From NCBI RefSeq assembly GCF_900108405.1, contig NZ_FNXG01000004.1, forward strand, positions 1-64,000: 64,000 nucleotides of DNA. The letters run 5' to 3'. Positions within the stretch are counted from its first letter, which is position 1, and each line of letters starts with the position of its first letter. This document shows positions 26,560 to 37,209 of this stretch, piece after piece. The notes beneath the pieces are model-generated. The model was not told the DNA's origin. It saw only the letters and a program-made list of their open reading frames with translations, and searched no databases. Position numbers and translations under genes: made by a program. The stretch comes from Paracoccus alkenifer. Lineage in GTDB: Bacteria; Pseudomonadota; Alphaproteobacteria; Rhodobacterales; Rhodobacteraceae.

Positions 26560-28375
26560 ATGGACCACGCGATCCGCATCGGCTGCGGCGGCGCCTTCTG
26601 GGGCGACAGCCCCGAGGGCGCGGCCCAGATCGTCCGGCAGGGTAACGTCGATTACCTGGTGATGGACTATCTGGCCGAGGTCACCATGGCGATCCTGTCG
26701 CGGATGAAATCGCGCGCGCCCGACGCCGGTTTCGCAGGCGATTTCATCACCCAGGTGATGCGCCCGCTGGCCGTCGAGATCGCAGCGCGGCGCATCCGCG
26801 TCGTGGTCAACGCGGGCGGCGTGAACCTGCACGCCTGCCGCGACGCGTTGCAGGCGCTGTTCGCCGAACAGGGGCTGCCCCTGCGGGTGGCGGTGGTCGA
26901 GGGCGACGACCTGTCGCCCATCGCGGATGATCTGCGCGCCGCGGGCACCACTGAAATGTTCACCGCCGCGCCGATGCCGGAACGCCTGCTCAGCATCAAC
27001 GCCTATCTGGGCGCGTTCGGCATCGCCCGGGCGCTGGGGATGGGCGCGGATGTGGTGCTGACCGGGCGCGTGGTCGATTCCGCGCTGGTGCTGGGGCCGC
27101 TGATCCACGAATTCGGCTGGTTCGAGGGCGACCACGACCTGCTGTCTGCCGGCAGCCTTGCCGGGCATCTGCTGGAATGCGGCACGCAGGTGACCGGCGG
27201 CATCATCACCGACTGGCGCGATACCGTCGCCGGCTGGGACGACATGGGCTTTCCCATCGCCATCTGCCACCCGGACGGCAGTTTCGAGATCACCAAGCCC
27301 GAGGGCACCGGCGGGCTGATTTCAACCGCAACGGTCGCTGAGCAGCTGTGCTACGAGGTCGGCGACCCCGCCGCCTATCTGCTGCCCGACGTGACCTGCG
27401 ACTGGTCGCAGGTGCGGCTGGAACAGACCGGCCCCGACCTTGTGCGCGTCACCGGCGCGCGCGGCGTGGCGCCGACCGACAGCCTCAAGGTCAGCGCCAC
27501 ATGGGCCGACGGCTGGCGCGTCGCCGCCACGATGATGGTCGCCGGGCGCGAGGCCGCCGCCCGCGCGCAGGCCACCGCCAAGGCGATCCTGGCCCGGGTC
27601 GCGCGGCTGCTGGCGCGGGACGGGTTTGCCCCCTTTACCGCCACACTGGTCGAGCTGCTGGGCGCGGAAAGCAACTACGGCACGCAGGCCCGCGCGCAGA
27701 ACACGCGCGAGGTGGTGCTAAGGCTTGCCGCCAGCCACCCCGACCGCGCCGCGCTGGAAATCCTCGGGCGCGAGATTTTCCACGCCGCCACTGCCATGGC
27801 GCAGGGGCTGACCGGCTTTGCCGGCGGTCGCCCCGCGCCGCAGCCGGTGGTGCGGCTGTTTTCCTGCCTGGTCCCCAAGGCGCAAGTGCCGATGCGCGTG
27901 TCGTTCGAGGGGCGCAGCCACGAGGTGCCCCATGTCGAGCCCGGCCCGCAGCCCCCTGCCCGCCCCGACGCAGCGGCCCCTGCGCCCGACCATGACGGCC
28001 CGCTGCGGACCGTGCCGCTGATCGCGCTGGCCCGCGCCCGCAGCGGCGACAAGGGCGACCGCGCCAATATCGGGGTGCTGTCCCGCGACCCCGCGTTCCT
28101 GCCATGGATCGCCGCGGCGGTGACACCGGACGCCGTGCGCCATTGGCTTGCGCATTTCGTGCAGGGCGAAGTGCGGCGCCATGACTGGCCAGGGCTCGAC
28201 GGCTTCAACCTTGTGCTGGACCGGGCGCTGGGGGGCGGCGGCACGGCGTCATTGCGCCATGACGCGCAGGGCAAGGCGCTGGCGCAGATCCTGCTGGATC
28301 TGCCGGTGCCGGTTCCTGCCGTCTGGACCGCCCCCGGCGGCAGGCTGGAAGATTTCGCGACCGAAGGCAGACCCC

Positions 28376-28386
<11 letters not shown>
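26560..28386 (+). CDS. atuA: AtuA-family (DUF1446) protein with C-terminal ferredoxin-fold domain
   Basis: 608 aa. Residues 1 to about 450 are the DUF1446 domain (IGCGGAFWGDSPEGAAQIV, YLVMDYLAEVTMAILSRM, GADVVLTGRVVDSALVLGPL). Residues about 500-608 are the AtuA-like ferredoxin-fold domain with the signature ARARSGDKGDRANIGVLSRD. atuA was defined in the acyclic-terpene utilisation cluster of Pseudomonas and is required there, but its reaction is unknown. Its neighbours here, a hydratase, a biotin carboxylase complex and an acyl-CoA dehydrogenase, are the same set as in atu. It overlaps the biotin carboxylase gene by 11 bp. Confidence 0.88.
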
Positions 28387-29869
<1,483 letters not shown>

Positions 29870-29870
29870 G

Positions 29871-30374
29871 ATGTCCTTTGCCCTGCTGCTGAACGGCACC
29901 CGCCACGAAATCGAGATCATCCGCCGCCGCCCGCATCTGCTGCTGCGCATCGACGGGCGCGATTACACCGTGCAAGACCCCGGGCCCGCAGGCGACGGCG
30001 AACTGGCGCTGACCATCGACGGGCGCCACGTCACCGCCCTGCGCGCGGCGGGCGACGACGCCCAAAGCCTGCGCTGCGACGGCCGAACCCACGTCGTGCA
30101 GCTGGCCGACGACGGCGGCGGCGCCGGCGCCGATGGCGGGCTGTCGGAACTGCGCGCCCCCATGCCCGGCGCGGTGATCGAGATCCACGCCGCCCCCGGC
30201 CAGCGCATAGCCCGCGGCGATCCGCTGCTGACCATCGAAAGCATGAAGCTGCAAACCGTGCTGGCCGCGCCGCGCGACGGCACCGTGGCGGAAATCGCCG
30301 TGGCGCAGGACGAAACCTTTGGCAAGGACCAGATCCTTGCCCGCCTGACCCCCGAGGACGAAAGCGATGCGTAA
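29871..30374 (+). CDS. Biotin carboxyl carrier protein of the acyl-CoA carboxylase
   Basis: 167 aa. Residues about 1-85 form a beta-rich segment (LLLNGTRHEIEIIRRRPHLLL) that resembles the BT domain joining carboxylase and carrier in MCC-type alpha subunits. Residues about 93-165 are a biotinyl domain (LRAPMPGAVIEIHAAPGQRI) with the biotin-accepting K126 in ESMKLQ, a common variant of AMKM. The gene begins 1 bp after the biotin carboxylase stop and overlaps the carboxyltransferase start by 8 bp. So this is a naturally split alpha subunit rather than a damaged one, as both parts have intact ends. Confidence 0.9.
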   Translation: MSFALLLNGTRHEIEIIRRRPHLLLRIDGRDYTVQDPGPAGDGELALTIDGRHVTALRAAGDDAQSLRCDGRTHVVQLADDGGGAGADGGLSELRAPMPGAVIEIHAAPGQRIARGDPLLTIESMKLQTVLAAPRDGTVAEIAVAQDETFGKDQILARLTPEDESDA

Positions 30375-31974
30375 GATCCAGTCCCGCCTGAACACCTCAA
30401 CCCCCGAATTTCGCCACAACGCCGCCCATAACCGCGCGCTGGTGCAGGCGTTCCGCGAGCGTCAGGAACAGGCCCGCCACGCCCGCCCGCAGCGCGATCT
30501 CGACCGGCTGGAAAAACAGGGCAAGATGCTGCCCCGCCAGCGGATCGAGCGGCTGCTGGACCCCGGCACCCCGTTTCTGGAACTGTCCTCGCTGGCGGCA
30601 AACCGCGCCTATGACGGCGAAAGCCCCTCGGCCAGTTCCATCGTCGGCATCGGGGTGGTGTCGGGGCGCGAGGTGCTGATCCGCGCCGACGACCCCAGCG
30701 TCAAGGGCGGCGCGTGGTATCCGCTGACGGTGAAAAAGATCGTCCGCGCCATGGACATCGCCATCGAAAACCACCTGCCGGTGATCCATCTGTGCGATTC
30801 AGCCGGCGGCAACCTCAAGTTGCAATCCGAGCTGTTCCCCGACCGCTACATGGGCGGGCGCATCTTTCGCAACCAGTCGATCCTGTCGAAAATGGGCGTC
30901 AAGCAGCTGGCGCTGGTGTTCGGCCACTGCACGGCGGGCGGCGCCTATATCCCGGCGCTGTCGGATTATTCGGTGATCGTGCGCGGCACCGGCGCGGTGT
31001 TTCTGGGCGGCCCGCCGCTGGTCAAGGCCGCGACGGGGGAAGAGGTCAGCGTCGAGGATCTGGGCGGGGCCGAGATGCACACCTCGGTTTCCGGCACCTG
31101 CGACTATCCGGCCAATGACGAACTGGACGCCATCCGCATCGGCCGCGAGATCGTGGCCCAGTGGGAACATCCGCGCAAATGGCCCGCGCAGCAGGAACCC
31201 CCCGAGCCGCCGGCCTATGACCCGGCCGAGCTTTACGGGATCATCCCCGACGACATCAAGAAATCCTTTGACATGCGCGAGGTCATCGCCCGCATCGTCG
31301 ACGGCTCGCGGTTTCACGAATACCAGCCCAACTACGGGCAGACGCTGGTCTGCGGTTTCGCCAATATCTGGGGGTTCAAGGTCGGGATCCTGGCCAACAA
31401 CGGGGTGCTGTTCAACGACAGCGCGCTCAAGGGCGGGCATTTCATCGAGCTGTGCAACCAGAACAACACCCCGCTGGTGTTTTTGCAGAACATCACCGGC
31501 TATATGATCGGGCAGGAATACGAACGCCGCGGCATCACCAAGGACGGCGCCAAGATGATCATGGCGCTCAGCTGTTCGCATGTCCCCAAGTTCACCGTGA
31601 TGTGCAACGGCTCGTTCGGGGCGGGGAATTACGGCATGTGCGGGCGGGCGTTCGACGGCCGCTTCATGTTCACCTGGCCGAACCACCAGATCGGGGTGAT
31701 GGGCGGCGATCAGGCCGCCAACACCCTGGCCGAGGTCAAGGCCAACCAGATGCGCCGCAACGGCGGCACCGTGGACGAGGCCGAGATCAAGGCGCTGTGG
31801 CAGGAAACCCGGCTGGCGTATGAGGACCAGCTGTCGGCCTGGCACGCGACCTCGGAAATCTGGGACGACGGGATCATCGACCCGGCGGACACCCGCAACG
31901 CGCTGGGAATCGCGATTTCAGCGGCGCTGAACGCGCCGCTGGCGGAACCGGGCTACGGGGTGTTCCGGTTCTGA
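30367..31974 (+). CDS. Acyl-CoA carboxylase beta (carboxyltransferase) subunit, MCC/GCC type
   Basis: 535 aa (MRKIQSRLNTSTPEFRHNAA). Crotonase-fold carboxyltransferase: LLDPGTPFLELSSLAAN, GHCTAGGAYIPALSDYSVIV, FLGGPPLVKAATGEEVSVEDLGGAEMH and GSFGAGNYGMCGRAFDGRFMF, the last typical of methylcrotonyl- and geranyl-CoA carboxylases rather than propionyl-CoA carboxylase. It transfers carboxyl from biotin to the gamma-carbon of an unsaturated branched acyl-CoA. Methylcrotonyl and geranyl substrates cannot be told apart by reading alone. Confidence 0.92.
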   Translation: MRKIQSRLNTSTPEFRHNAAHNRALVQAFRERQEQARHARPQRDLDRLEKQGKMLPRQRIERLLDPGTPFLELSSLAANRAYDGESPSASSIVGIGVVSGREVLIRADDPSVKGGAWYPLTVKKIVRAMDIAIENHLPVIHLCDSAGGNLKLQSELFPDRYMGGRIFRNQSILSKMGVKQLALVFGHCTAGGAYIPALSDYSVIVRGTGAVFLGGPPLVKAATGEEVSVEDLGGAEMHTSVSGTCDYPANDELDAIRIGREIVAQWEHPRKWPAQQEPPEPPAYDPAELYGIIPDDIKKSFDMREVIARIVDGSRFHEYQPNYGQTLVCGFANIWGFKVGILANNGVLFNDSALKGGHFIELCNQNNTPLVFLQNITGYMIGQEYERRGITKDGAKMIMALSCSHVPKFTVMCNGSFGAGNYGMCGRAFDGRFMFTWPNHQIGVMGGDQAANTLAEVKANQMRRNGGTVDEAEIKALWQETRLAYEDQLSAWHATSEIWDDGIIDPADTRNALGIAISAALNAPLAEPGYGVFRF

Positions 31975-31980
31975 CCGGGG

Positions 31981-32628
31981 TCACCCCGCCGCCGCGCGCC
32001 GCGCGCGCTCGGCGGCGACGCCCGCCAGCAGGCGCGGATAGATCCGCTGCATCTCGGCGCTGAAGCGTTCGTGCGGCATGTCGTCGAATTCGCCATGAAA
32101 GCCGATATATTCCATGGACTTGCGCCCCTGGCTGTCAAAGGGCTGAAAGATGGAATCCTGCGTGCCGTCGAATTCCAGCGGCGCAACCCCGCTGCGTTCG
32201 CACAGCCCGATGTCGAACGCAGGCGTCGCCTTGAGCCAGCGGCCATCAATCAGCAGCGCCGTATAGGCGTGCCAGTGGAAATCCGGGCTGTCCATTATCG
32301 CGGAAAACCGCGGCGAGGTCAGGTGGTTGCGGACATCGGCAAAGCCGATCCGCGACGGAATCCCCGCCGCCCGCGCCACCGCGGCCAGCAGCACCGCCTT
32401 GGGCACGCAGAACGCCGAATCCTGCCGCAGCACCTGCGAGGCGACGAAATATTCCGGCTCGACCCGGAACGCCCACAGGCTATAGGGCACCGCGTCGCGC
32501 ACCGCCCGCGCCAGCGCGACCGCACGGGCGCGGATGTCGCCCGTCCCCGCATGTTCGCGCGCAAAAGCCACGATGTCGGGGTGGTCGCTGTCGATGAAGC
32601 GGGTGGGGGAAAGCGTCGGGTCGGCCAT
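31981..32628 (-). CDS. Transglutaminase-like cysteine protease-fold protein
   Basis: 215 aa from ATG 32628, overlapping the stop of the crotonase gene by 1 bp (TGATG). The transglutaminase-core triad is visible: Cys in SAFCVPKAVLLAAVARAAGIPS, His in FHWHAYTALLIDGRW and Asp in KATPAFDIG. No signal peptide, so probably cytoplasmic. Family members are cysteine proteases, amidases or structural; the reaction here is unknown. It is convergent with the carboxyltransferase gene and co-transcribed with the crotonase, so it may belong to the acyl-CoA locus. Confidence 0.85.
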   Translation of the reverse strand: MADPTLSPTRFIDSDHPDIVAFAREHAGTGDIRARAVALARAVRDAVPYSLWAFRVEPEYFVASQVLRQDSAFCVPKAVLLAAVARAAGIPSRIGFADVRNHLTSPRFSAIMDSPDFHWHAYTALLIDGRWLKATPAFDIGLCERSGVAPLEFDGTQDSIFQPFDSQGRKSMEYIGFHGEFDDMPHERFSAEMQRIYPRLLAGVAAERARRAAAG

Positions 32629-33410
32629 CACCGCGCCCCCTTGCGCGAGGCGAAAAATGCGTCGATGGCGGCGCGCATTTCCGGGCCGCGCCCGGCCTCG
32701 CCTTGCAGGTCGCGTTCCATGTCCAGCATGGCGTCAAGATCCGGCTCGGCCGCGCGCGCGATCAGCCGCTTGGTCGCGGCCAGCGCGGCGGCGGGGCGTT
32801 CGGCCAGACGGGCGCAGATCGACTCGGCCTCGGGCAGCAGGGCGTCATCGTCAACTACGCGCCAGACGAGGCCCCAGCGCTCGGCCTCGGCCGCGGGGAT
32901 GCGGTCGCCCAGCAGCATCGCGGCGGATGCGCGGATGCGCCCCGCCACGCGCGGCAGGAACAGCGTGTTGCCGGCGTCCGGCACCAGCGCGATGCCGACA
33001 AAGGGTTCATAAAAGAACGCCGAGCGGCCCGCGATCACGATATCCGCCGCCAGCGCCACCCCGACCGAGGCCCCCGCGCAGGCCCCCTGCACCGCCGCGA
33101 CAACGGGCAGCGGCGATTCCCGCAGGGCGCGGATCAGCGGGTTGAAGTGATCGTCCAGCACCTGCGCCAGATCCGGCACCGCGCCGGGGTCCAGCGTCGA
33201 AAGATCATAGCCGGCGCCGAATGCCGCGCCCTCGCCGGTCAGCAGCACCGCGCGGGCATCCCCCGTCTCGGCCGCGCGCAGCGCCGCCAGCAGCTCGTCG
33301 GCCGAGCGGTTGCGCATGGCGTTGCGCCGGGCCGGGCGGCACAGGGTGATGCGCGCGACACCGCCCGAAAGCTCAAGCCGCACGTCTTCCCATCCGGTTG
33401 CGCTGTCCAT
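32628..33410 (-). CDS. Enoyl-CoA hydratase/isomerase (second crotonase)
   Basis: 260 aa from ATG 33410; a GTG 10 codons upstream (33440) is an alternative. Crotonase marks: LTGEGAAFGAGYDLSTLD, QGACAGASVGVALAADIVIAG and EPFVGIALVPDAGNTLFLPR, closest in style to PaaG-like isomerases/hydratases. It presumably handles an unsaturated CoA intermediate of the neighbouring pathway. The next gene upstream on the same strand is the TetR regulator, 109 bp away. Confidence 0.88.
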   Translation of the reverse strand: MDSATGWEDVRLELSGGVARITLCRPARRNAMRNRSADELLAALRAAETGDARAVLLTGEGAAFGAGYDLSTLDPGAVPDLAQVLDDHFNPLIRALRESPLPVVAAVQGACAGASVGVALAADIVIAGRSAFFYEPFVGIALVPDAGNTLFLPRVAGRIRASAAMLLGDRIPAAEAERWGLVWRVVDDDALLPEAESICARLAERPAAALAATKRLIARAAEPDLDAMLDMERDLQGEAGRGPEMRAAIDAFFASRKGAR

Positions 33411-33519
33411 GTCACTGCCCCGCTGATGAATGTCGTTCACTGCCGATGAAACCCGAATATGCGGGACGAATCAACCGCGAACACCGGCACGGCGCGGCAC
33501 CGGAAAAACCCGGCTCAGC

Positions 33520-34230
33520 TCAGCTGCCCAACTGCCGCGCCACCGCGTCCACCCGCTGGGTCAGCAGGTCCAGCCGCGCCAGGATTTCGTCGCGCGGTGC
33601 CTCGGCCGGGGCGCGGGGCAGCAGCATACCCCCGTAAACCACGTCGGTGATCTCGCGCGCGGTGGTTTCAAGGTCAAATTCGCCCTCGTTGCGCAGATAG
33701 GCCCAGGTGCGATGCTCGATCGCCCCGTAAACCATGTCGCGCACCAGCGAGGACGACACATCGGCGCGAAACACGCCCCGCGCCACGCCCTCGCGCACGA
33801 TCTCGGGGATGCGGCGGGTATAGGCGCGGTTCAGCTCGAACAGCCTTGTCGAGCGGTAATGCGGGTCGGGGCGCAGCTCATGGAACACCAGCCGCGCCAG
33901 CCCGGGATCGCGCTGCATCGCGTCAAGATGGCTGTAGACGACATAATGGATGCGGTTCCATTCGCCCTGCACCGCGCCAAAGCCCGGCTCGGACGCCTCC
34001 ATCATCTCGATATACCAGGCTTCGGCCACGCGTTGCAGCAGGTCGCGCTTGTTCTCGAAAAAGCGGTAGATGGTGCCCTCGACCACCCCGGCGCGTTCGG
34101 CAATGTCGGAAATCAGCGATTCGGAATAGCCTTTTTCAGTGAACACCTCGCGCGCCGAGCGCATGATGTCGGCGATGCGCTGTTCGGGCGGCAGCCGGTT
34201 CACCTGACGTTTGGTTGCGCGCTGCGCCAT
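33520..34230 (-). CDS. TetR/AcrR-family transcriptional regulator
   Basis: 236 aa from ATG 34230 (MAQRATKRQVNRLPPEQR), preferred over the ATG at 34239 because AGGGGG is better spaced. Residues about 18-65 are the TetR helix-turn-helix (IADIMRSAREVFTEKGYSESLISDIAERAGVVEGTIYRFFENK). The helical C-terminus (YVVYSHLDAMQRDPGLARLVFHELRPDP) is a ligand pocket typical of acyl-CoA-responsive members. It lies between the importer operon and the catabolic genes and is the obvious candidate regulator of both, possibly through the palindromes at 25643 and 25677. Confidence 0.9.
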   Translation of the reverse strand: MAQRATKRQVNRLPPEQRIADIMRSAREVFTEKGYSESLISDIAERAGVVEGTIYRFFENKRDLLQRVAEAWYIEMMEASEPGFGAVQGEWNRIHYVVYSHLDAMQRDPGLARLVFHELRPDPHYRSTRLFELNRAYTRRIPEIVREGVARGVFRADVSSSLVRDMVYGAIEHRTWAYLRNEGEFDLETTAREITDVVYGGMLLPRAPAEAPRDEILARLDLLTQRVDAVARQLGS

Positions 34231-34259
34231 GACGATCATCCCCCTGGACGGACGCGGGC

Positions 34260-35054
34260 TTACCCGGTGCCGTAGCTGAAGCCCAGCCCGGCGCGCACAT
34301 CCTGCTGGATGCCGTATTGCGGGAAGGGATAGCGGAAACCGTTCTTGGCCAGCGCCTCCATCCCCATGACGGCGCGGGCCATGTCGTCAAGCGGCGCGGC
34401 CATCAGCATTTCGTCGTCCAGCACGCCCCCGTAGCGGCGTTCCGCGAAACAGGGGATCGACAGCGAGGGCTCGCGCTTCACCAGCGCCCGCCCCCAGCTG
34501 TCCGCGCAGGAGCTTTCGCCCACCACCGACCAGTCAAAGCGCTTGTAGCCCTGCCATTGCAGGCCGTTGATGAAATACATCATCGCGCCGGGGGTGGCAT
34601 AGAACAGCGCAATATCCGGCGGGTCCAGCCGCCCCGAGGCCAGCGGCGACACCACCAGCGCGTCATATTGCCCGTCGGGGACGCAGTGCATGGCGGCCTG
34701 ATGGGCGGCCGCGCCGGGCTGGTCCTGAAACCACACCCCGTCCATGCGGTTGCCGGCGGCCCAGTCGGGGGTCTTGGCGTTCCCCAGACCCACCACGGCG
34801 CGGCATTGCGCGCCGGCCAGATCCTCGGCGGTGGCGCCCACGGTCCAGCCCAGCCGCGCCGCCTGCGCCACCACCTGATCCAGCGTGTGGATATGCTGCG
34901 GGCGGCGGATGCGGGGAATCGCCTGCATCTCGGCGCGGTCGGCAAACAGCTTCATCCCAAAGGGCAGGCTGCGCAGTTTCAGCAGCCGTTCCAGCGCCGC
35001 CGCGATTTCGCGCGGATCAAGGGCCGGGGCCTGGGTTTTCGCGGCTTGCGTCAC
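34260..35054 (-). CDS. DUF169 (ArCR/COG2043) family protein
   Basis: 264 aa from a GTG at 35054 that overlaps the livF-type stop (GTGA); a GTG at 35063 is an alternative and there is no early ATG. DUF169 features: LRSLPFGMKLFADRAEM, CRAVVGLGNAKTP, SPLASGRLDPPDIALFYATPGAMMYFINGLQ and SSCADSWGRALVKREPSLSIPCFAERRYGG. The conserved cysteines in CRAVVG, SSCADS and IPCFAER may bind metal. No reaction is known for the family. Here it is co-transcribed with a Liv-type importer of an acyl-CoA locus. Confidence 0.8.
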   Translation of the reverse strand: MTQAAKTQAPALDPREIAAALERLLKLRSLPFGMKLFADRAEMQAIPRIRRPQHIHTLDQVVAQAARLGWTVGATAEDLAGAQCRAVVGLGNAKTPDWAAGNRMDGVWFQDQPGAAAHQAAMHCVPDGQYDALVVSPLASGRLDPPDIALFYATPGAMMYFINGLQWQGYKRFDWSVVGESSCADSWGRALVKREPSLSIPCFAERRYGGVLDDEMLMAAPLDDMARAVMGMEALAKNGFRYPFPQYGIQQDVRAGLGFSYGTG

Positions 35055-35845
35055 GCCAGCCACCGCTTGCGCCGGCGGTAATGCTTGACCGCGTGGTAAT
35101 CGACGGCGACGGCGCCGCTGCCCAGATAGGCTTCCTTGATGTCGGGGTTTTCGCGCAGCACCTCGGCCGGGCCGCTCATCACGATGCGGCCCTGTTCGAT
35201 CAGATAGGCGTGTTGCACCACGTCCAGCGCCGCCACCGCGTTCTGTTCGACCAGCAGCACCGCCACGCCTTCTTCGCGGTTGATGCGGGTGATGATGTCG
35301 AAGATCTCGTCCACCAGCAGCGGCGCAAGGCCGAGGCTGGGTTCGTCCATCATCAGCAGCTTGGGCCGCGTCATCAGCGCGCGGGCGATGGCCAGCATCT
35401 GCTGTTCGCCGCCCGACAGATAGCCCGCCTTGGCCTTGGCCCGGGTTTTCAGCCGGGGGAACAGCTCGAACATCTGTTCGGCCATTTCGTCGATCCTGGC
35501 CCGGTCGGAATACATCGTCGTGGCGGCCAGCAGGTTTTCCAGCGGCGTCAGATGCTCGAACACCTTGCGGCCTTCCAGCACGTGGACGATGCCGCGGCGC
35601 ACCCGGGTCGGCGGGTCCAGCGCCAGAATATCCTCGCCCTCAAAGGTGATGGTGCCGCGGGTGACGGCGCCGCGTTCGGGGGCCAGCAACCCGCTGATGG
35701 ATTTCAGGATCGTGCTTTTGCCCGCGCCGTTGGCACCCAGCAGCGCGACCAGCCCGGCCTGCGGCACCTCAAGCGAGGCGCCTTTGACGGCCAGCGAGAC
35801 CTGATCATACACGACCTCGACACTGTTGACGGATAGCAGGGCCAT
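35051..35845 (-). CDS. Branched-chain-type ABC transporter ATP-binding protein (LivF-like)
   Basis: 264 aa, ATG at 35845 (MALLSVNSVEVVYDQVSLAV). Walker A LLGANGAGKST, signature YLSGGEQQMLAIARAL, Walker B LLMMDEPSLGLAP and the LivF-type HVLEGRKVFEHLTPLENL. It works with the LivG-like ATPase at 41111. The last residues (DYHAVKHYRRRKRWLA) are a basic extension. Substrate of the importer: probably the acid activated by the acyl-CoA synthetase in the same operon. Confidence 0.92.
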   Translation of the reverse strand: MALLSVNSVEVVYDQVSLAVKGASLEVPQAGLVALLGANGAGKSTILKSISGLLAPERGAVTRGTITFEGEDILALDPPTRVRRGIVHVLEGRKVFEHLTPLENLLAATTMYSDRARIDEMAEQMFELFPRLKTRAKAKAGYLSGGEQQMLAIARALMTRPKLLMMDEPSLGLAPLLVDEIFDIITRINREEGVAVLLVEQNAVAALDVVQHAYLIEQGRIVMSGPAEVLRENPDIKEAYLGSGAVAVDYHAVKHYRRRKRWLA

Positions 35846-35904
35846 GCGGTCATCCCTTCATGTTGACGCCCCCGCCCCGCAGCGCACGGGACAGGGGCGC
35901 GGCA

Positions 35905-37176
35905 TCACTGCCCGGTCTTGGCGAATTCCGAGGAATACTTGCGCACCTCGTCCCACACCACGTCCTGGTTGGCGCTGAACCAGTCGGTCATCGGCTCGAA
36001 CACCTCGCCGTTCCAGCGCGCCACCCGGCCCATGCCGCCGCCCTGATGGTCCTCGGGGGTGATGGTGGTGGGCGGGATCAGCCCCTCGGCGGTAAACTCG
36101 GTGATCGAGTTCAGCCCGGCGTTCAGCCATTCGCCGGTGACCGGCCCGTCGGGGGCGATCTCGGCGGCGCGGCGCACGCCCTCAAGCATCAGGGCGGCCA
36201 GCATTACGCCATAGTTGTAATAGCTGGTCCCGACCTTGTCCTCGGGGCCCGCGCCTTTGCCGGCGCCGACCACCTCGGTCAGGATGTCCTGAATGACCTT
36301 GGGTTCACGCCCGGACACGCAGGGCTCGAACTTGAGCACGCCGACGGTCTGGTCGCGCCCCACCACGTCCATGTCGGATTCCGACAGCCAGACGCTGCTG
36401 CACACCCGGCCCATGTCCAGCCCGTTGCGCGCGGCCTCGGTCAGCGCCACGGTCTGGCCGACGCCTGCGCCCCAGAACATCGTCCAGTCAGGACGCGCGC
36501 GGCGCACCTGCGGCCAGATCGCCGACTGGTCGTTGCCCGGCGGGGTATAGGGGAAAGCCTGCAACTTGAAGCCTTCCTTGGCGGCCAGCGCTTCCAGCAC
36601 CGGCAGCGGTTCCTTGCCAAAGGGCGTGTCGATATGGACAAAGCAGATGGTCTTGCCGTCCAGCGAACCGCCGTCCTGCTGCTTGAAATACTCGATCAGC
36701 AGCCCGGCCTGGGTCCAGTAGTTCGGCGACAGCGGGAACACATAGGGAAACACCGTCCCGTCCGCCGCGTCCGAGCGGCCCGAGAACGCCGTGACCATGT
36801 TGAGCTTGTCCTCAAGCGCCCGCGGAGTCAGCGCCCGCGCGACCGGGGTGGACAGCGGATCGACCAGCACCGCGCCCTGCGACTTGGCGCGCTCATACGC
36901 CTCGATGGCGCGGGGCTGGTCGTTGGCGTGGTCGCTGATGTCGACGGCGATCGTATAGCCGCCCATGCCGCCGCGCTGGTTCATCATGGTGATATAGTCG
37001 CGCTGGCCCTGGTTATATTCGGCGGTCACGAAGGTGTAGACCTTGGTAAAGTCCATCGGCATCGCGATGCGGACCACCTTGTCGCCGCCCTGCGCCAGCG
37101 CCACCCGCAAGGGCAGCTGCGAGGCCAGCGCGGCGACCGCCGCCCCGGTCAGGATATTCCGACGTGTCAGGCTCAT
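35905..37176 (-). CDS. Branched-chain-type ABC transporter substrate-binding protein
   Basis: 423 aa, ATG at 37176. The N-terminus MSLTRRNILTGAAVAALASQ has a twin-arginine (TRRNIL) motif before the hydrophobic stretch, so Tat export is likely. The body is a periplasmic type-I binding fold (LivK/Peripla_BP_6): YNQGQRDYITMMNQRGGMGGY, KTICFVHIDTPFGKEPLPVLEAL, TSYYNYGVMLAALMLEGVRRA. Ligand unknown; the locus suggests a branched or isoprenoid carboxylate rather than an amino acid. Confidence 0.9.
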   Translation of the reverse strand: MSLTRRNILTGAAVAALASQLPLRVALAQGGDKVVRIAMPMDFTKVYTFVTAEYNQGQRDYITMMNQRGGMGGYTIAVDISDHANDQPRAIEAYERAKSQGAVLVDPLSTPVARALTPRALEDKLNMVTAFSGRSDAADGTVFPYVFPLSPNYWTQAGLLIEYFKQQDGGSLDGKTICFVHIDTPFGKEPLPVLEALAAKEGFKLQAFPYTPPGNDQSAIWPQVRRARPDWTMFWGAGVGQTVALTEAARNGLDMGRVCSSVWLSESDMDVVGRDQTVGVLKFEPCVSGREPKVIQDILTEVVGAGKGAGPEDKVGTSYYNYGVMLAALMLEGVRRAAEIAPDGPVTGEWLNAGLNSITEFTAEGLIPPTTITPEDHQGGGMGRVARWNGEVFEPMTDWFSANQDVVWDEVRKYSSEFAKTGQ

Positions 37177-37209
37177 CTGGTATTTCCTCCCCTTGGTTGT
37201 CGTCTCTTG